From Catellatospora paridis (GTDB lineage Bacteria > Actinomycetota > Actinomycetes > Mycobacteriales > Micromonosporaceae): 64,000 nucleotides of DNA. This document shows positions 60,090 to 64,000 of this stretch, piece after piece. Where the stretch lies: NCBI RefSeq assembly GCF_009720365.1, contig NZ_ML769318.1, forward strand, positions 210,022 through 274,021, given 5' to 3'. The notes beneath the pieces were generated by a model that was given only the letters and a program-made list of their open reading frames with translations, searched no databases and had not been told where the DNA came from. The first letter of the stretch is position 1. Every line of letters begins with the position of its first letter. The translations under genes and the position numbers were made by a program.

Positions 60090-60920
60090 ATGGCGGAAGT
60101 CACCGGGCTGGTGCTGTGCGGCGCGCCGCTGGGCAACCCCGCGGACGCCTCGGCGCGGCTGCGCCAGGTGCTCACCGAGGTGGACCTGGTCGCCGCCGAG
60201 GACACCCGCCGGCTGCTCCGGCTGGCCCGCGATCTTGACATCGTCATCCCTGGCAAGATCGTCTCGTACTTCGAGGGCAACGAGGAGCGGCGTACCCCCG
60301 AGCTGGTCGAGACGATGCGCGACGGGCAATCGGTGGCGCTGGTGACCGACGGCGGCATGCCCAGCGTCAGCGACCCCGGCTACCGGCTCGTCGCCGCGGC
60401 GCTGGCGGCCGGGCTGCCCGTCACCTGCGCCCCCGGCCCCAGCGCCGTCACCACGGCGCTCGCGCTGTCCGGGCTGCCCTGCGACCGGTTCTGCTTCGAG
60501 GGCTTCCTGCCGCGCAAGGGCGGCGAGCGCCGCGCCCGGCTGGCCGCGCTCGCGGCCGAGGAGCGCACCCTGGTCTTCTTCGAGTCCACCCACCGGGTCA
60601 AGGACACCCTCGCCGACCTCGTGGCGGCCTTCGGCGGCGACCGGGCCGCCGCCCTGTGCCGCGAGCTGACCAAGACCTACGAGGAGGTACGCCGCGCGCC
60701 GCTGGCCGAGCTGGCCGAGCTGGAGGAACTCCGTGGCGAGATCACCCTCGTGGTGGCCGGTGCGGTGCCGAACATGGAACGCCCCACCGACGAGCAGCTG
60801 ATCGCCGAGGTCGCCGCGCACGTGGCCGCGGGCTCGTCCCGCCGGGACGCCGCCGCCGCCGTGGCCGCCGCCCACCAGCTCCCGAAGCGTGACGTCTACG
60901 ACCTCTCCACCCGCCGCTGA
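60090..60920 (+). CDS. rsmI: 16S rRNA 2'-O-ribose C1402 methyltransferase RsmI
   Basis: Methylates the ribose of C1402 in 16S rRNA with S-adenosylmethionine. 276 residues with GAPLGNPADAS, AAEDTRRLLRL, VALVTDGGMPSVSDPGYRLV, APGPSAVTTALALSGLP and FLPRKGGERRA, a full RsmI set, although the usual P-x-G-N-L motif reads GAPLGNP. AGGGGACAG precedes the ATG. Divergent from pmt; convergent with the repeat-rich membrane protein gene across R4. Confidence 0.95.
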   Translation: MAEVTGLVLCGAPLGNPADASARLRQVLTEVDLVAAEDTRRLLRLARDLDIVIPGKIVSYFEGNEERRTPELVETMRDGQSVALVTDGGMPSVSDPGYRLVAAALAAGLPVTCAPGPSAVTTALALSGLPCDRFCFEGFLPRKGGERRARLAALAAEERTLVFFESTHRVKDTLADLVAAFGGDRAAALCRELTKTYEEVRRAPLAELAELEELRGEITLVVAGAVPNMERPTDEQLIAEVAAHVAAGSSRRDAAAAVAAAHQLPKRDVYDLSTRR

Positions 60921-61027
60921 CGCGCCGCCGTTTCGCTCGGCGGTGCTGACCGTGATCGGCTCGCGGGCATCCCTCACCCCCACACTCACCCCACCCCGCC
61001 CCACCCCACCCCACCCCGTCCCCATGC

Positions 61028-61092
61028 ATAGACGTTGGCCTATCTGGATGAGTTCGATCGTCGAAAACTCATCCAGATAGGCCAACGTCTAT
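61028..61092. repeat. 65-bp palindromic element, copy R4
   Basis: Arms ATAGACGTTGGCCTATCTGG (left) and its exact complement (right); all 24 arm bases pair, making it the most perfect copy. The 17-bp centre contains GTTCGATCG, same orientation as R1. It lies between the convergent rsmI and repeat-rich membrane protein genes, beside a C-rich tract (about 60978-61023). Confidence 0.96.
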
Positions 61093-61132
61093 CAAGGGCA
61101 GAACCGTGAAGCGCGTGCCGTATCGGGGCGGG

Positions 61133-62899
61133 TCAGAAGGTGGCGGCGAGGAAGCCGATCGTGATGAGGAGGGGGCCGGCGAAGGAGAGGCCGAGGGCGG
61201 CGAGGCGTTCGTGGCGCTCGGGCAGGCGCAGGGCGCCGGTGGCGAAGACGATGCAGATCGAGCAGAACAGCACGATCGACAGCCCCACCATCCAGCGCAG
61301 GTGCAGGCCGCCGGTGCCGTTGGTGACGTACGCCCGGTGGCTGCCGGCCCCGACCATGCGCGCCGGGGCGCTCAGGCCCTCGGCCTGCCCGGGCGGGCCG
61401 AGCACGCTGACCGCGTCGGCCGTGAAGTCGCGGGCCGGGGTGGCGAACTCGCCCACGCAGCGCTGCAGGAGCCCGCTGCCCGCGCAGCTGGTGACCGTCA
61501 GCGTGCCGGTCTTGCCGTGACCCACCGCGAGCCACAGCGGCTCCGCGCTGACCCAGCTGAAGAAGGCGGCGACCAGCCCGAACAGGATCAGCAGCGGCAT
61601 CGCGACACCGGCCCGCCGCGGTGGGCGGGGCCGCTTCGCCCGCTTGCGCGCCGGGGCGGACTCCTGCCGTCGGCGGCCGCCGTGCAGCCGAGGGTCGATC
61701 CAGCTCTCTCGCGGGACCTCCTGCACGGGCATGGTGAACGCCTCGGTCGGCGCGGAGATCCCGGGAGCCTGCGCGTGCGGCGCTTCCCCCGTCGGCCGGT
61801 GCGCTGCGGGCGGCGATGCGAGCGTCGTAGAAGCGGAGGCGGCGGCGGTACCGGGAGCGGGGAGTCCGCTGTCGCTGTCCGGAGGTTCGGCGTGACCGCC
61901 GTCCGGGTCCGCCAGATCCACCGTGACGGCGTTGCGTGCCCCGCGCACCTGGCCGGGTGCCGTCGCGGGCCGCTCCGGTGCCGGGGTCGTGGCGGCCTGG
62001 GACGCGTCGTCGGGCAGCGCGTACTGGTCGAACGGTTCGTCGGGGTCGTGGCGGCGAGTGGGCTCGCCGAGCCAGGACGGGTTCCTGCCGTCGAGCTCTG
62101 GCAGGTCGAGGTCGAAGTGGCCGGTCGGCTCGCCGAGCCAGGCGGGATTCGCGCGCCCCGACGTGTGCTCGGGCTCCGGGTCGGCGGCCGGGTCTTCGTC
62201 GAGGTCCGCTGTCCCGGCGTCGCCGGACCGCAGCGACGCCCCGCCGTCCGAGGCCAAGCCGTCGGGCAGCGGGCCGGACTCGGCGGGCTGCGGTGCCGCG
62301 TCTGGTGCGGCGGCCTGCGACCGCGCCGGGTCGGGCTCGGCCTGCCGCGGCGGTGCCGCGTCCGGTGCCGCGGGCCGGGGCGCAGCGGATTCGTGCACGG
62401 TGTGCTCGTGCGGGTCGGTCTGCCCGGCGTCGGTCGCTTCGGGCGCGACCTGCCGTGGTTCGAGTTCCTCCGGCGCAGGCTGCGGCGACTCCGGCGCGTT
62501 CGTGACGGGCTGCGGGGACGCGGGGACGTTCGTGACGGGCTGCGGGGACGCGGGGACGTTCGTGACGGGCTGCGGCGACGCGGGGACGTTCGTGACGGGC
62601 TGCGGGGACGCCGGGACGCCCACGACGGGCTGCGGCGACGTCGGTATACCCGCGACGGGCTGCGGTGATGTGTGGTCGTTTGACACGCGCGGTGGTGACG
62701 CCTGGTCGCCTGGGCGGCGCCACGGGGTGTCGGTGTCGGCCGGTGCGGGCAGCGCCACCAGGCCGGGCGGCGGCGGGGCGACCAGCGTGCCGGACCGGAC
62801 GGGCCGGGAGGGGTGGGCCTCGTCGCGGGCGGGGGCCGCGCCGGGCTCGACCCGCTGGGTGGGTTCATCGTGCGCGAGGCTGTCCACGTTATCCCTCAT
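61133..62899 (-). CDS. Repeat-rich membrane protein, unknown function
   Basis: 588 residues. The first 420 are disordered, Pro/Ala/Asp/Glu-rich and include about seven 10-residue repeats of type [10 protein letters not shown] (residues 78-140). Later parts repeat WLGEPTxHxDxD ([30 protein letters not shown]). The C-terminal 170 residues form a membrane domain: a helix ([20 protein letters not shown]), an outer domain with two cysteines and two more helices. No family recognised. ATG start with no clear ribosome-binding site nearby. Confidence 0.7.
   Translation of the reverse strand: MRDNVDSLAHDEPTQRVEPGAAPARDEAHPSRPVRSGTLVAPPPPGLVALPAPADTDTPWRRPGDQASPPRVSNDHTSPQPVAGIPTSPQPVVGVPASPQPVTNVPASPQPVTNVPASPQPVTNVPASPQPVTNAPESPQPAPEELEPRQVAPEATDAGQTDPHEHTVHESAAPRPAAPDAAPPRQAEPDPARSQAAAPDAAPQPAESGPLPDGLASDGGASLRSGDAGTADLDEDPAADPEPEHTSGRANPAWLGEPTGHFDLDLPELDGRNPSWLGEPTRRHDPDEPFDQYALPDDASQAATTPAPERPATAPGQVRGARNAVTVDLADPDGGHAEPPDSDSGLPAPGTAAASASTTLASPPAAHRPTGEAPHAQAPGISAPTEAFTMPVQEVPRESWIDPRLHGGRRRQESAPARKRAKRPRPPRRAGVAMPLLILFGLVAAFFSWVSAEPLWLAVGHGKTGTLTVTSCAGSGLLQRCVGEFATPARDFTADAVSVLGPPGQAEGLSAPARMVGAGSHRAYVTNGTGGLHLRWMVGLSIVLFCSICIVFATGALRLPERHERLAALGLSFAGPLLITIGFLAATF
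62459..62668 (-). repeat. 30-bp in-frame tandem repeats
   Basis: About seven tandem copies of a 30-bp unit code for SPQPVxxxPx. Three central copies are almost identical at DNA level (unit GTGACGGGCTGCGGGGACGC and neighbours), so copy number may vary between strains. They lie fully inside the membrane protein gene and are not a CRISPR array. Confidence 0.9.
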
Positions 62900-63011
62900 A
62901 CCTGGTCATTTCACTCCAGTCGGACACCTGACAAGGGGATTTGCCGGGCGTGTCGTACGAGGTGACAACCGGTGCATGGGCCAGCGGCGGCCTTCACTAC
63001 GCTGGTTAGTC

Positions 63012-64000
63012 ATGAGTCACGTTCTCGCCGCGGTCGCCTGGCCTTATGCGAACGGCCCCCGCCACATCGGTCATGTCTCCGGTTTCGGAGTGCCCTCCGA
63101 CGTCTTCAGCCGGTACATGCGCATGGCAGGCCACGACGTGCTCATGGTGTCGGGCACCGACGAGCACGGCACGCCGATCCAGGTGCAGGCCGACGCCGAG
63201 GGCATCACGCCCCGGGAGGCGGTCGACAAGTACAACCGCATGATCGTCGAGGATCTGCACGGGCTGGGCCTCGCCTACGACCTGTTCACCCGGACCACCA
63301 CCCGCAACCACTACGCCGTGGTGCAGGAGCTGTTCACCGCCCTGTTCGAAAACGGGTACGTGATCGCGAAGACCACCCAGGCCGCGATCTCCCCGTCGAC
63401 CGGCCGCGGCCTGCCCGACCGGTACATCGAGGGCACCTGCCCGATCTGCGGCTACACCAGCGCCCGCGGCGACCAGTGCGACAACTGCGGCAACCAGCTG
63501 GACCCGATCGACCTGATCGACCCCAAGTCGAAGATCAACGGCGAGACGCCGGTGTTCGTCGACTCGGAGCACTACTTCCTGGACCTGTCCGCGTTCGCGG
63601 ACGCGCTGGGCTCATGGCTCGACACCCGCGAGGGCTGGCGGCCCAACGTGCTGCGCTTCTCCAAGAACCTGGTGGCCGACCTGCGGCCCCGCGCGATCAC
63701 CCGGGACCTGGACTGGGGTGTGCCCATCCCGAAGGAGGGCTGGGACACCAAGCGCTTCTACGTCTGGTTCGACGCGGTCATCGGCTACCTGTCGGCCTCG
63801 ATCGAGTGGGCGCGCCGTTCGGGCGACCCGGAGGCGTGGCGCAAGTGGTGGCAGTCCGAGGACGGCCTGTCGTACTACTTCATGGGCAAGGACAACATCG
63901 TCTTCCACTCGCTGATCTGGCCGGCGATCCTGCTCGGCTACGACGGCAAGGGCGACAGGGGCGGCAAGCCGGGCGAGCTCGGCGAGCTGGGCCTGCCCAC
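63012..64000 (+). CDS. metG: Methionine-tRNA ligase, 3' part cut by window edge
   Basis: Charges tRNA-Met. The visible 329 codons start [21 protein letters not shown], with the class I HIGH motif, [14 protein letters not shown], and the zinc-knuckle insertion [20 protein letters not shown], and continue through [19 protein letters not shown]. The frame runs off the right end before the KMSKS site. A 112-bp gap from the divergent membrane protein gene contains the promoter. Position near pmt/rsmI matches the mycobacterial order (metS). Confidence 0.96.
   Translation, partial: MSHVLAAVAWPYANGPRHIGHVSGFGVPSDVFSRYMRMAGHDVLMVSGTDEHGTPIQVQADAEGITPREAVDKYNRMIVEDLHGLGLAYDLFTRTTTRNHYAVVQELFTALFENGYVIAKTTQAAISPSTGRGLPDRYIEGTCPICGYTSARGDQCDNCGNQLDPIDLIDPKSKINGETPVFVDSEHYFLDLSAFADALGSWLDTREGWRPNVLRFSKNLVADLRPRAITRDLDWGVPIPKEGWDTKRFYVWFDAVIGYLSASIEWARRSGDPEAWRKWWQSEDGLSYYFMGKDNIVFHSLIWPAILLGYDGKGDRGGKPGELGELGLP

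Noticed and set aside
60978-61023. C-rich tract before repeat R4
   Set aside because: Low-complexity DNA after the rsmI stop; no gene or defined structure could be supported.
62459-62668. CRISPR-like array of 30-bp repeats
   Set aside because: The repeats are tandem without spacers, in frame, and translate as protein repeats inside a gene; no cas genes nearby.

Overview
The window is 64 kb of very GC-rich DNA with dense, short-spaced genes, many GTG starts and GTGA/ATGA stop-start overlaps. Gene content is actinobacterial: a SigE-family ECF sigma factor, DUF4190, DUF3817, DUF6191 and DUF6758 proteins, a protein O-mannosyltransferase, an Rv2578c-type radical SAM protein, and the block FmdB / 5-FTHF cyclo-ligase / galU / moeA / rimJ / SepX-like / rsmI / Pmt / metG, which follows the mycobacterial Rv0991c-Rv1007c order. 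A Micromonosporaceae-like chromosome is the best guess; this is inferred from gene style, not from a marker gene. No phage, transposase, plasmid origin or CRISPR array was seen.

Region 1 (about 0.1-16.8 kb) is a surface-polysaccharide locus. It holds five enzyme classes that together match the Wbp/Wlb route to UDP-2,3-diacetamido-2,3-dideoxy-mannuronic acid: nucleotide-sugar 6-dehydrogenase, UDP-GlcNAc 2-epimerase, Gfo/Idh/MocA dehydrogenase, DegT aminotransferase and left-handed beta-helix N-acetyltransferase. It also holds a Wzt/Wzm (TagH/TagG) export ABC transporter, two related GT-B glycosyltransferases (one a double-domain fusion), a GtrA / GT2 / GT-C trio that looks like a three-component lipid-linked glycosylation module, a secreted dimethylformamidase-like protein, and a TetR regulator with a strong palindromic operator.

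Region 2 (16.9-24.3 kb) has a small lipoprotein, an inositol-monophosphatase-family enzyme, a secreted coiled-coil protein and a complete Liv-type amino acid/amide ABC operon. Region 3 (24.4-31.5 kb) has an NlpC/P60 hydrolase, a copper operon (csoR-copZ-membrane protein-copA) with a visible CsoR-type operator, dimethylargininase and a CitE-type lyase. Region 4 (31.5-43.9 kb) mixes an SDR, three tandem DUF4190 proteins, acyl-CoA dehydrogenase, an intein-containing radical SAM gene, thioredoxin, a DCC protein, a MaoC hydratase, a SpoU methyltransferase and small membrane proteins. CitE, the acyl-CoA dehydrogenase and MaoC together suggest part of the ethylmalonyl-CoA pathway.

Region 5 (44-51.7 kb) has the ECF sigma factor with a downstream membrane-anchored propeller-like protein (candidate anti-sigma), a PHP phosphoesterase, MarC, a RecB-like nuclease, Fur and small proteins. 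Region 6 (51.7-64 kb) has a GAF-GGDEF diguanylate cyclase and the conserved galU-to-metG block with a tRNA-Ala(CGC); metG runs off the right edge.

The most distinctive unexplained structure is a family of four near-identical 65-bp palindromic elements (24-bp arms, 17-bp centre containing CGATCG), each lying between two convergent genes. The second highlight is an intein inserted exactly before the third cysteine of the radical SAM CxxxCxxC motif.
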